A DNA stretch of 64,000 nucleotides from Acanthornis magna. Taxonomy: Eukaryota > Chordata > Aves > Passeriformes > Acanthizidae. How positions within the stretch are numbered: the first letter of the stretch is position 1; every line of letters begins with the position of its first letter. The stretch covers positions 10,636,501-10,700,500 of the forward strand of contig JAWUZG010000004.1 in the NCBI GenBank assembly GCA_036785705.1. Direction: 5' to 3'. The notes beneath the pieces were generated by a model. The model was not told the origin of the DNA. It was given only the letters and a program-made list of their open reading frames with translations, and made no database searches. The translations under genes and the position numbers were made by a program. This document shows, piece by piece, positions 35,253-47,900 of the stretch.

Positions 35253-38200
35253 AGTTTATATCCATATTTATATGTTTGTAACCACATATCTATATCTGCA
35301 CAGATGCATGCATGCAAAGACACAAGGCAGAGTTATGTTTCGATGAAAATACAAGCTTTAAACATGAAAATGTATTTTTATGGCACTGTTGTTTACATAA
35401 ATATATTAAACCAATCTCTGTGCATTCATTACTTTCATTCCAATCATAATTAACCTCAAAATGCCAGGATAAACTTGTAAACATTATCTCTGAACAAGAC
35501 AAAAAATCCATACAATTTTTGCAGAGAAATTTCAAAGATCAAAATTTGGTTACTTGATCATAGCCTTGCCTTCAGTAAGAAAATTTCCATTTATCTGCAT
35601 GACTTTTTCCTCAAATGATGAGCAAAAATATCTAAACAAAAATAGCTAAGCAGCTAGTGTGACTGGACTCCCAGTTTGTTTTTCCATAATACACTTTATT
35701 GCTTTTGAGGCATCTTGTACTTTCCACTGGACAAGTCCCCACTGAAATTGGGCCACAGTGTGAGACCATGCAGTTTGTTTTGGCATGCCTGATCCCCACT
35801 AGGAACTCCAGATGGACTGAATAGATACTTGAGGAATAAAAAGGTTATTGATACCACACAGACTTCAGCCATGGGCTAGATGATGTGGTGCTTAGGTAGA
35901 TGCATTTTTTGTATTCCTCTGGCTACACTAAAAGTGCAAATATAACATGGAGAAAGCTGACTGTGCTAGCTGTCCTTTGCCTTCAGACAAGGTGAACTAA
36001 AGAAGGAAAGTGCCCTAGTGATACCTATTCCTACAGAATCCCCAGGTTCTCCTGGAGACAAGAACTGCAATGAATCGTTCCAGAATTACATTTCATTCCT
36101 TGCGTAATACTTGTATATTTGTTGCTCTTCTGGTACTTTTTTTTTTTTTTTGAATTTGTAAATCTGTGTAAAAAATGGCTTTGAATTACTTCTCACCAGT
36201 CATCCTTGGGCAAATTGCATGTGCAGAGCTGGAATGCTGATGTCAGAAGAAAGGATTTAAAAAGATAAATTTAAGCACATAAAACCTTTTAAATGTCACT
36301 TTTAATCTTTGAAAATAACAATTGCACAGGAATAGCTGTCTAGAGAATCAGAAACAGATTCACCTCTCAAAACTCCCAGGTTTTGATGAAACTGACGAAA
36401 ACTTTTGGCAAGATAAAGCATCTAGTTTTTTCAGTTATTACACTGAAGAATATTCTTCTCAATTGATTGGGGCAGCATACCAGTAATTTTAGAAACCGAA
36501 GCACTTTTTAATGTGAGAGAAAAATTAGCTGGTGCTTTGAAACAAAATCAAGTATCTGGAGATGACATTGGACCTTAGGGCATTTTGGCAATCCTCTACT
36601 AAGCATACAGCTGACTGTATGAAAATAAAGACAAAATCTGCAAAAAATCAGTAGGGAAAAGAAAAATATTATTTTAGGCTGGCAGAGAGCTGGACATTAT
36701 GACATCACCAATATAAGAGTGGGACAAAAGAAATTAAAATAATTTGCAGGTTTTAAATGGATCCTATTTCCTCCTGCCTCATCGATGGTTTCCTAAAATT
36801 TGTCAGTTCATTCTACAACATTTTTGTTACCCTCCTAATTTAGTTCTCAGGTAAGAGACTCAAGGATGTGCTCTTTAAGGAAAAGCATTCAATGAATAAT
36901 TTAAAAACTCCAACTCCTTGGAACGCTTCTTTTTTTTCAGGGTCACGTCAGGAGGAACTCCACACCTGCCCCTGAACTGAGAATTAGTCCTGAAAAGTAA
37001 GTCAAGCTGCAAAGCACATCCTGGAAGAGAAAATCATTTCAGCCTCTTCCCCTTCAAATAAATTAAAAAGGATTTTGTCTGCAGCTGAAAATGTCATTAT
37101 CATCAAAGTCTTATTCTGACACAGCAGAACAAGATCAATTTCTCAGAGACACTGCAGTAGGTTGGCTGCCGTATGTGATTTTTCTTTCCCCCAAAGCTGC
37201 AAGCAACCCTTGACAAATTCACTTTACTTGCTTGTGAGGGAGGGGGAATGCTATTGCGGAGCCATATTTAAATGTATTGCTAAAATAGACGCTCAAGTAA
37301 AAAAAAGAGCACTTCTCAAGTAATCACTAAGAATGAGAAAAAGAACCTTACTCCCAAAGCCATAAGGAAGAGGAAAAAAAGCAGACGGCAGTAAGAGAGG
37401 AGAAAGAAGAGCATCTCCATGTCTTCACAAATATATGTGTATTTGTGAGTGCATACACACAAATGCAAATTTCTCTTTAGAGAATTGCAGCTTTTTGAGG
37501 GTGAAATGTGAAAAAAACCACCACTTTTTTTTAATATGTCAGTACTTTCAAATGTTTCATCAGCTTTAAATTGTTTGTCTCATATTCTGGACACTAATTC
37601 TTTTGCAAGAGATCTGAAAGATTTCTGGAGGGGAATTATTTTCACCAAACCATTGTGCTTTACTGCATTCCATGAAAAGTCTTCATGTGAAAGATTTCTT
37701 TTAACATTGAAAATGTGTTTTACATTTTAGTCTGCATTGTTCATATATTTAAACTTGGATTTCAGAAAGAACTAAATACTTTAGTTACCAGGCCCTACTG
37801 AAAAACTGACCCTTAGGTTAAAATTCTCAGTATGTCCAGAGAAAAGGTACCCACCTTTCCTAAAGGTATGCAGGGTAGATGAAAATATAAGTTGGAAAGT
37901 TTATTTGGAAATGTTGATATCTCAAAAGCTGAGGCTCAGAATATTTCTAGAAGCAACTCAGAGATAGAAAGTGGCTCTGTAGAACTGGTATAATTCCATG
38001 GTGACACAGGGCATGTCTCTGATTTCCTGAACAACCTGAATACATCAGTCTCAGCCGCCCTTCCTGTTTAGCTTTCTCTTACATTAACAGCACAAGCCAT
38101 AATGAGTCATGCAGTACAATGTTTAACATCCTTGGTCTAATGATCTGTGAATATAAATCTCTTTTTTTGGCAAACCCTATGTCAATTAAGAGCCAATTAA

Positions 38201-41200
38201 GGCAACTGGTAGACTATGGGATGCTGTAATTACATGTTCATCGTTGAAGGCTGGCATATTGCCCAAAACTTGTTCTGTTCTTCAGATTTTACATAGATGC
38301 ATTTTTAGAAAGCTTTGTTGATATTAAATATAGCAAATTTGACGTGATGAGCTTGGATTATATAATATGTGCTTGTTTTTTAAGAAAATTTTATTTTTCA
38401 GTTTTCCCTGTCAAAGTTGTTTAAAGTAAATGAAACAAACTGTGTGGCAATGTAGCATGACCAGGTTTGGTTTTTTTTGTAGATGTAAGTAGTGCTGGTG
38501 TTGTATGATGTTAATCTATTTTATGACATGATTTTTCAAGGTGGAACTCCTTAGCTCTTATTTAAAACACACAAAACAAATATTATTGTAGTGGTTCATT
38601 GGTTTATTAACATGTAATTAACTGGCAATGAGTGAACTACCTGATCAGGATAAATATCAGCAACAGATCAGCTAAATAAAGCATTCATAAAAACTGAAAA
38701 ATTCCTATGCACATTTTTATGAATAGTTAAGAAATGTTCCTATTTCAGTTTATACTCAGTTAGGTGGTGTTTCTTAAGGTTGAGATGTGCAAGCATAAGA
38801 CTTAATAGAATTAAGGGTGAGCCCATCCTTTTTGAGTGATACATAACCAGAGGTTTCACCATGATTCATTTGACATTTTTCTTTAATTGTCTGGACTTCT
38901 ACAAATGTAGACTTTTTGAGAAGTGTTAATAGATTTAAAAAATAAGCAAGCAATAGTTGTATAAAAAATGGTGAGTCATTCATATGCTTCTGAATAATTA
39001 AAGTGAATGTTGTTACTCAGAAGAGAGGTGTTGATCCTAAGAATAGAAATACTTAGAAATAGATTGATCATGTTTTCAGAAAAGTAATTTCATCATTTGG
39101 CAGGATACATGATTTACCCTGCTTAAAAATTCCTATGTCTTGACTGTAATTTCTTATTCCAATCTGTTTTAAATTATTAAGATAGTATTACACTCTTGGT
39201 AATGACAGTTACACTTTATTATCTCTTGGGCTTTCAACTGTTTGATATTGTAATGTGTAATTAAGTCTGAAGAATGCATATTTATTTAATGATATTTATA
39301 GCTGCCAAATCAAACTGCCATATAATTTTGTCACTGATAAAACCTACTTAACAGAGAATTTTAGAAGGAATTTCACTAATTCTTTAATGAGATTGTATCT
39401 CAATGAAAATTGTGTTTTGTAATTTACTAAAAACCAGAGTGATTATTAAAAATCATGGATTTTTTGGAGTTTTTTTTCTGTCTGAAACTGCATTATTCTC
39501 CACACTCTTTTACTCTCAGCAGGACTTATTAACTCAAACACAAAACTGTGTTAACATTGTTAAAAGTTTACAGCGACGTCCTACCTGGACAGCTCAGAGT
39601 AACTGAGGGAGAACTTATTTGCATCAGACTGAAAAATAGTGAAGCAAGAAGAAACCAGTCTTTGATCAGCAGTAATCCTGAACAAGTTACTATTCCTGAA
39701 ACTGGAAGACCACAGTTTTCACTACTTTATAGTATTTTTATGTTTATATCAAGCCTTTCTTATGTTGTTTGTTTCATGCTTGATTACAGGAATGAAATGA
39801 TTATGTTATGTCATGTTGAGAGAGATGACATTTTAAAATACTTTTTCTGAGAAGGTAAATGTAGAGCAGAAATTATATTTGTAGCTCATAAAATCAGATT
39901 TTGTGACCTTCCAGTGTTGAAAGTGTGTTCAATGTTGACAAATGCACAACCTGCAGGTTGATTAATTTTCAACTGATGAATGGGAGTTATTTTACTTGAA
40001 ACTACATTGAAAAGAAACTGGGTATTGGGTGTGTCAAGGCTTCAGTGAAATATGCTAGAAATGTCAGTGCTGAGCAAAGACTGTAATTCATAAACCACTA
40101 GAATAAACTGCCTATTATTGTCCAGAGAAAGTTATAACTATGGAGTGTATTTCTATGGACACCGAAAGTATTTCAATAAATATTTATAAATTGAAAACAT
40201 TTCTATTTCTTGTTAAGTTTAGCATTAATACACTAACGCAAGTCAGTTTCATATTTCTGCAGTAGAATTTTTGTGATATATATTTAAAAAAATTAAAAAT
40301 ATATATATATATGTATACTCACACATGCAAATAAATGTTCTTATTTAAAAGATTTACAGATTTTATAAATGCTTTGGAAAGGTGAACATATTTACAGAAA
40401 ATTTCTCTTTGTTCCAGTCCATTTCTTGGTTTTACAGTTCTACTGTGATGCGCAGACATGATGTAGTCTCCAAGTTACTATATTGACTTACTCTTAAAAC
40501 AGTGACATTCCTTTTAGCCCTAGACAGCTCACAAATCTATGTATTGATAACACATAAGGGATGATGCAGAATAAAGTGAAAGTTTTAGTAAATAGGCAGG
40601 GGATAGTTTGCAGTTTTCACACCTAAACCATGAGAACTTTGACTGCTGAATGCAACCCGAAAATTATTAAAAAATAATAATCTATTGTTCCATGCCACCT
40701 GTTAAACTACTATTTTGAGATTTTTATACAAAGGCTACTGTTTTGTAAAAAAGTTGATTTTTAAACCCACTATTTCTGCTGAGGAGAGAAACTTCAGTAC
40801 ACTTATTTCGTACTATCGGTACAATGAATGAACTTAATGATTAAAATTAGGTTATTTATATATTAGATGTCCAATTTGAGATAAATACTTTATCTCTGCT
40901 GCATGGTCTAGAAATGAATCCTGACAGAAAACACAAAATCTATAAATAGTTATATTAATGCTGTCTGTCATTGGTATGTCTGTTCTAGAAGTGTTAGAAG
41001 AGGAATAGAAGTGTTCTGTTCCTATTCTAGAAGTGATACAGATTTGTCATTACAGGTTGTGGGGAATGGTATTGTTAGAAGTTTCTTGGAAGAACAAGGT
41101 TAATTTGGTATTTGTGTTTCTAGACATTCAGACTAGAAAATGATTATCTGTTCTTGTATATAATACCTGACTTGAGAATAATTTTTGCAGGAGAGAGAAA

Positions 41201-41328
41201 GGGATGACAGAGTTAATTACTTGTGTTCACTTTACACCAAGACTGGAAAGAACAGGAACGCCCAGAAGACAATTTTTTAAAAAAATGTACACTAAAAAAA
41301 TGCTACTTTTGCCTCTTTTTCTCTGCAG
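35253..41328. other. AT-rich non-coding DNA, possible conserved block near 37 kb
   Basis: No transposon recognised. At about 36930-37290 the composition is more balanced and lacks simple repeats, and similar stretches lie at about 35690-36075 and 38090-38270. They could be conserved non-coding elements or old unrecognised repeats. A T-run lies at 36139-36152 and an (AT)n run at about 40299-40312. Confidence 0.5.
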
Positions 41329-41930
41329 ACTACAAATGGATCTTACAGTGGCTAGCTCATGCTTAGGCGTGATGATGGAGCCAACTAGGAGTGAGGTAGA
41401 CACAAAGTCACAACCACAAGACTCCCTGACATACAATCTAGAATCTCTTTACTCATCAGGATGCGGTCAGTGGCTGGATAACAATTTCGCTTCTAGAATT
41501 TCTATTCTCCCCACCCCTAACTCAAACACTTCAGAGACCCAGCACTTCCAATCTGTCTCTGACCAATGTCATGGATGCAGGGGAAGGAGACATTCTCTCT
41601 GATCAGAAAGCTTGTCAGGTGCTGGATCTTCATGTAGAGGCTCAACCTTGATCTCAGTCTTCTACACAGCATCAGATGTCCAAGGTGTCTCTGCCTTCTC
41701 TTTTGAGAGGCCATCTAAAAAAATAATTTATTGTTGGACTGTTGGAATACACTGACCACAGCCTTGCTAAATCACACAGCTGCAAACCAAACTTTTGAGT
41801 TTTCTTGATATCTATGTCCAACTCAATCGTCCCCAGGGTTTTTATTGCCCTGTGGTATCCTGTGCAAATATATTGCTATTGTGCAAATATAGGAACATCT
41901 GTGAAATAAAGTTCATCCATTGCTTTTTTT
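41329..41930 (+). other. Candidate 3'-terminal exon of an unidentified transcript
   Basis: A strong splice-acceptor arrangement precedes it: a pyrimidine-rich stretch (TTTTGCCTCTTTTTCTCTG) ending in CAG at 41326-41328. Immediately after the acceptor only one of the three frames stays open, and it runs to a stop at 41600-41602 (about 90 codons, rich in Ser, Gln, Asn and Thr). Downstream, AATAAA at 41905-41910 is followed about 14 bases later by a T/G-rich element. The coding part is clearly more GC-rich than its surroundings. Acceptor, open frame, stop, polyadenylation signal and downstream element are therefore in the right order for a last exon. No known domain is recognised and no upstream exon was found. 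An unrecognised repeat fragment is the main alternative. Confidence 0.3.
41905..41910 (+). promoter_or_regulatory. Candidate polyadenylation signal AATAAA
   Basis: AATAAA is followed by GTTCATCCATTGC and then the T/G-rich TTTTTTTTGGTTTGTTTTCC, the spacing expected for cleavage and a downstream U/GU element. AATAAA is common by chance in such AT-rich DNA, so the downstream element carries most of the weight. Confidence 0.35.
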
Positions 41931-41944
41931 TGGTTTGTTTTCCT

Positions 41945-44900
41945 GGTCGTACAAAGTAGATTGAACTAAGTAGCTGGACCTAAGGAGATGTGCTCAAGGT
42001 TTGATTCATCTGGGTAGTATGTTTTAGTTGCTTTCACTTTGTATCTGGTGTCTAATTACTAATTAATACTGTTGGTAAATAATGTTTAGTACCATTTGAG
42101 ATGGATCCCACTGCCACTGTCAATAAACATACAAAATCGCAAATAAAATGGGATAAATTAGCTTAAAATTACACTTTTTAGGAGAATATATTTATGACAC
42201 AAATACATATGTAAATAAATAACAAGCTGAAAACAACAAAGATCATATAAGTACAAAAAGATGGTGATAAATATTGCACATGCCCTCAAGCCCTGCCTTA
42301 GCCAATTCCTTGTGGATATCACAGAAGGTAGTTCTCTATGATGAAGGATGCTTTTTCAAACTGTATTACTCGCTAATCCTTATGCAAATGGACAAAGTCC
42401 CAGATCTCCACTAATGAGGGCTTAGCTATTCACCTTGTGTGTTCATAATAATGTTGTGGATATTAAGTTAAGATGTCAGATGGCTAGGCTTCCCTACTGC
42501 TTGGAATTACCCCTGCTTACTTTTCAATATTTAAATTTATTCAAACACATAACTTACAAATGTTCTTATTCTTCTTGGAAATATTTTCTATTTTCACATA
42601 ATCTTTTCAGTAATAATGAGAAGAAAGACAGTCATAGTACTTAATAATCTACCTGGAAATGAATATATACATATTATACTTGGCTGTATTTTTTTCCTAT
42701 GTACATTCAGTATTTCTTCATACAGAAAATATCTCACAGTGTCTTTACTATGTAGGCATGGAAATTTTATTTCACAATGCAAACTTCATTAGGAGTCCCT
42801 TTTGTAAATAAGAGGTTTCTCTGCTTATTAATAATGTTGCTTTTCATTTATTTATTTAATTGCCAGATAGAAAACCATTTCATGAATAAAGTGATTTAAA
42901 GTGACTTAAATTGATTTTTGTAACACTATCAAGTTACAGACAGGTTGTAAAAAAGTATTTTTGCAGGGGTAAATTTCTTGCTTTCATTAAAAAAGTTGTA
43001 GAAATACCATAAAGGGAGGAAATGAGATCATCTCTCTACGGCTGAGTTGGGCAGCAACATTGCAACATTGTGGATTGAATAAACTGCAATGAGTTCTGTA
43101 GTAAAATTGTCTTCCTGGCTCCTCCCATGCAGATTTTCCTTTCAGAATTCTTTCATTATTTATAAAATTCATACAGGATTATAGGTTGAAAAATAGACAT
43201 TTTTTTAAAAATTAATTGACATGTTTCTCCCTCCCTATAAAGTATTACTCAACATCTGTGAAAGTATTTCTCACATTTCTTATGTTTACTAAGAACATAT
43301 ATCTATCTATCTATATATTATATATATATATGCCATATATATCTATTTGCATATATATATTTAATCAGAGATTCTGTTTTTCTGTTGTTGTTTTGGTTTG
43401 ATTTTTTTGGTAGAACCATGTGGACCTATGATCAGACATCAAGTAAAATCTGTCTAGACAGAGACCCTGTGTAGCTTATTTGCATAAAAGACAAGAATGT
43501 CAATGCTTACATAAATCCTGTTTACATTTGTTTAACTGTGACATTGCTGGTTTTATGGCACTTGCTTCTGCTACTTTGGAATATTGGCATTTATTGGTGT
43601 ACTGACAGTAAATAGCAACTCCCCAAGTTGCTTTTGGAAGTTGATGATGTAAGAAATAAACTTACAAATTAGGACTCTCGTGGTGAAGCCTGAACTCAAC
43701 CAACAGACACAGTAGTATGAAGCAACAACATTTAAGGAATCTAATAAATTGCTTTGAGTATTGACTATGAAAAACATGAATAATAATTAGCAGTTAGCAT
43801 TTGCAGTGGATATAGCATCCATGTGACACTTCAGAGACTTTAAAAGTCAATCTGTATTTCACACTAGATGAATTATATTTTTATTTCAGGCAATGACATT
43901 ATTATGCCTGCAGGCAGTCATCAATCATCCTCTGACCTAAAAGTCATGGATCACTGCTATTAGGATTTTATTAAATTGGTAAAGAGAAACTCTGAACTTT
44001 GAAGGAGATGACATTTTACATGGAGAAAGATAATACAATAAAGCAAAACATTCTTGCTATCAACAATAAATGAACAGCGAATATACATTTGAAACAAAAA
44101 TGCAATGAAAAGAAAAATGTTGTAAATAATACAGACTACTGGCTATTTTTTGTTATTTATTTCAAGCTTTATTTCATTTTCCCTAGTTAACACAAAGCTT
44201 TCCAGGATTTTAACATCTTACCTAGGATGTTTAAACCATCTATTTTTGCTTATCTTTTATTATAAGTGAACTAGCATATCTCATCAGATAATTAAATGCA
44301 ATAACAATTCAATTAATTGTGTTACGTTTTGCAATAAATGTTTATATTTTTTGCTAGCTAACTAAATTGTTATAGACTAAGTTGCAAATACATTAATATC
44401 TTATTCTTTCATTAATTTTCTGCTCAAAAAAGTGTCTTTATAAAATGTGCATCTAAGCAAGATTTGAAGTACTAGGGTTCTATTACATGCGTTGTATTTA
44501 AAAGAAATTATTATTATTCTCCTATTGTATAACCCAGAACTAATTAATTTGCATGACAGAATAAACCTTGTTTGAAATTTCTTCCTCCTCTTTTCTTACA
44601 CCCTAATTATCCAATGAGAAAAAAAGAAACCCAGGTATTTTTAAACTTTGCTTCAGAAGTGTTGGAATGAGCCATCAAAAGAAGACCAGGGAAGTGCAGT
44701 GAGACAATGGACAGAAAGTGACACACTTCCTAGTCTTTTGATTTGAGAAGCCTCTCATTGATTTCAATGAGGTCAATACCATAAGAACGATGAGATTAAA
44801 AAAGCAAGTGAATCAATACAAAGCTATTTTCCCTGCAATTGGTATTAAATTTTCATTATTTAAATAAACTCACTACTTTTTCTTTTTTAGCTAGGCTTTC

Positions 44901-47900
44901 CTCTAAAATTCTACTCACTCTATTGTACCAAGTGTGATGTTGTTCTTTGAACTCCTGGTTGTGGCATAATAAATTTTTCTGATTCTCTCCTGTCTCAGAA
45001 GTATCTGAGCTGGGGAAAGTGGTCATGAGAAGTAAATGAAAGCATGAAGGAAAGAAGAAGGAAAAAAGGGACCTGGAGAGCACATAACTCTACTTTTTTT
45101 TGAGCACAAGTAGAATATATCAATGAGAAGAGTGAAATGTGTTTTGCCATTAATATTAGCACAGACTACTTCTAAGGCATACCCATGGGAAAAAAAAAAA
45201 AGTAGTTAAATTCATGGAAAATACTCTTGTGTGATATTGAGGCTGTCATATGGTTTCAACTAAAAAATAACTTTGTATTTAGAAGAAATCTTCAGTTTTG
45301 AATACTGATTCACTCCAGTTTTCTTTAAATCTTCTTGTATTTCCTAAAATGTATCACTTCAGCTGTGTAATCAATTATGAAGCCTGTGCATCAGTAAATG
45401 CTCAATAGCCATGAATATTTAACAACAGAATTGTTTTTACAACAGGAGCTCTTCCTGGGATTCTGTTCATGTAAAAATAGATGTCTACCACATGAACATC
45501 TTCAGATGAACCAGTCACTCTCACCTCCCTTTATAAATGCCAGAGAAAAAGAAATATTTCTTGGATGTGATCCCAAAGACATTTAAGACAAAGAATCCAT
45601 GCCCTTATATCCTTATTTGTGTATATTGGCTGTAAAGGGGTCCTGAAACAACGAATTTAAATATTTACATCTATGTTTATTTGGATGAATCCCACATAGA
45701 CTTTATTCTTTGCTGGCCACCTTCTGCAATAGTAACAGTAGTAGACAGTCTCCAGAAGGAAAACACCATTTATTTTATTAACCTAGAACGGTTCAAGGAA
45801 GTAGCCAGTTCTGCATTGACTATGAATATTTGAATTCTGAAAAAGTGATTTCTTTGGAAAGGGTAACATTCATTGATAACTGTCTTGAGGGTAAACAGCA
45901 CTTTTTCTAGGACTGTGGAGAAATGAAGTTGGATTGGAGGTTGTCGGAATGTTTAGTTGTAAAAAAAGTCAAGATAGTCTCACAAAATTCTATTTTAAAA
46001 TTTTTCTGATCTTTGAGAAAAAAAGTCAAATTTCTGCAGAATAAAGGGGCCTTCTGTAAATCTAGAATATGTTTTCAAGCAAAACATAGATAGAGCTCCA
46101 TTTCCCCTGTATATTGGCATAAATCTGGTCAGAGGAAAAAATATTAGCTTTTAATAGCAAAAAATAATGTTTAAAAAAACCCTGCTAAACAGAGCAAAAG
46201 AAAACAAACAACCCCTTCCTCCACTTTTATGATGGTGAGGACTCTAAAATAACTATACTAAGGATTTGACAGTCATCATCAGTTTGCAGAATCTGGCCTG
46301 ATATCTGGTGATCCACATAAAATGAATCCCAGGAAGCTGACAGTGCTTGGTTCATAGACAGTTAGCCTTGGATATTAAATAATCAGGAGCATCTCCATGT
46401 TGCCAAACTCTGGGACCATCACTTGGTGTTGCACAGGTGTGTGTTTGAGCACTGAATTGTCCATAATGAGGTTGAACCTTGCTGTATTTAGACTTTAGAA
46501 AACATTTCTGCCTATTCTTAAGAAAATGGTTTTATCTGAGTATTCAGAGGTGGAAATTGTAAATACTGAAAATGAAACACTACAAGATCCCCCTAATTGA
46601 AAGAAGAAGGCACTTTGGAATTCTTACATCTTTTTTCAGGTTAATAATGTTGATATTATATATTTTAATAACGTAAAGGTGGTTTATGAGATTTTGTGCA
46701 TCAAGGATGATTTACAAAAAATGCAAAAAACCTGTGAAAATAAATATTTATTGTTCAAATATCCATCATCCCCAGAGCACATACTCCCTTTTTTTTCTTT
46801 CTCTGAATTAAAAATCTGTTACAGTTCTATATAGTTTATGTGATCACATATTTCAAAGAGGTATACAGATATAAAAATGTTAATACAAGCGGAGAGAAAT
46901 CTAATAAGAACAAAAAAAGAGAGAATCAAAATTCAGAACATGTACTATGCTATACAATTATCCATACTGACTATCATTAATTTGATAATATAATCTATAT
47001 CTATTAAATATGAGATATCAATTGCATTTTGGAATCGTGTTATATTTTCAATGTAAATACATACTATGAAATAGTAGTTGTCGTTGTTGACAGTGACTTA
47101 TTAATGAAATAATTTGCAAATATTTGGGGTTTGGCTAATTTTGAGGAAAATACTTTGGATTCGTATGTTTTGGTTTTATACCACTAGTAACTATGAAAAA
47201 GGCTGTAAAAATTTGTGAGGTTTTGGGGCTTGGTTTTCTCCTCTTTTTTTTTTTTTTTATTATTTAAGCAGCAGGGAAAAATTTTAGATGAGCCTTCTGT
47301 TTACATCTTAAAAGTGATCAAAATGATGAGACTCAAAAGACAGATAATTTCAGCATGCTTCATGCTTCTTTGTCAAATAATGTCCCTCTTGTAAAATTAA
47401 GGTGAATTTAATTCTAATATATATCATAAAAAGGAGATTCTAGGGAGTCTCAATCAAACCACATCTTGTTTTAGCACTCTGTTCAAGATGATTAAATTTC
47501 CCATTTTCTGTTCTTGATGGGAGTTGAAAAGGGGAGTTATTTTTATTCCTAGTTCTCTCCCCTGCTCATAAAATTATAGATTGCAGATTTTCCAAAAAAA
47601 GTAAAAAGTCAACTCCCAGATGCACTCACTTCTCAGGAATGAAAAAAAAAAGTTATTAAAAAGTCAGTGCTGTCTTCTTTCAATTGTAACGATCCAGAGG
47701 AAAGAAAAAGAAGTGGTCTAAGATCAGCAGAAATTCTGCTAGGACAATTCTCATACTATGTTACAGTGCAAAATCTATTGATACACAGCAAAAACCAATG
47801 CAACAAAATTCTATGAAAAAAATAGCATTTTGACAGCTTTTCTAGGCTAAAACTGGCAGCTGAGGACACTGGCAAATCTTTCACAGAGAGTATAAAGACA

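Noticed and set aside
41204..41328. N-terminal part of the 132-codon frame continuing upstream of the candidate exon
   Set aside because: It passes through the polypyrimidine tract and an A-rich stretch, so only the part after 41328 is considered as possible exon.
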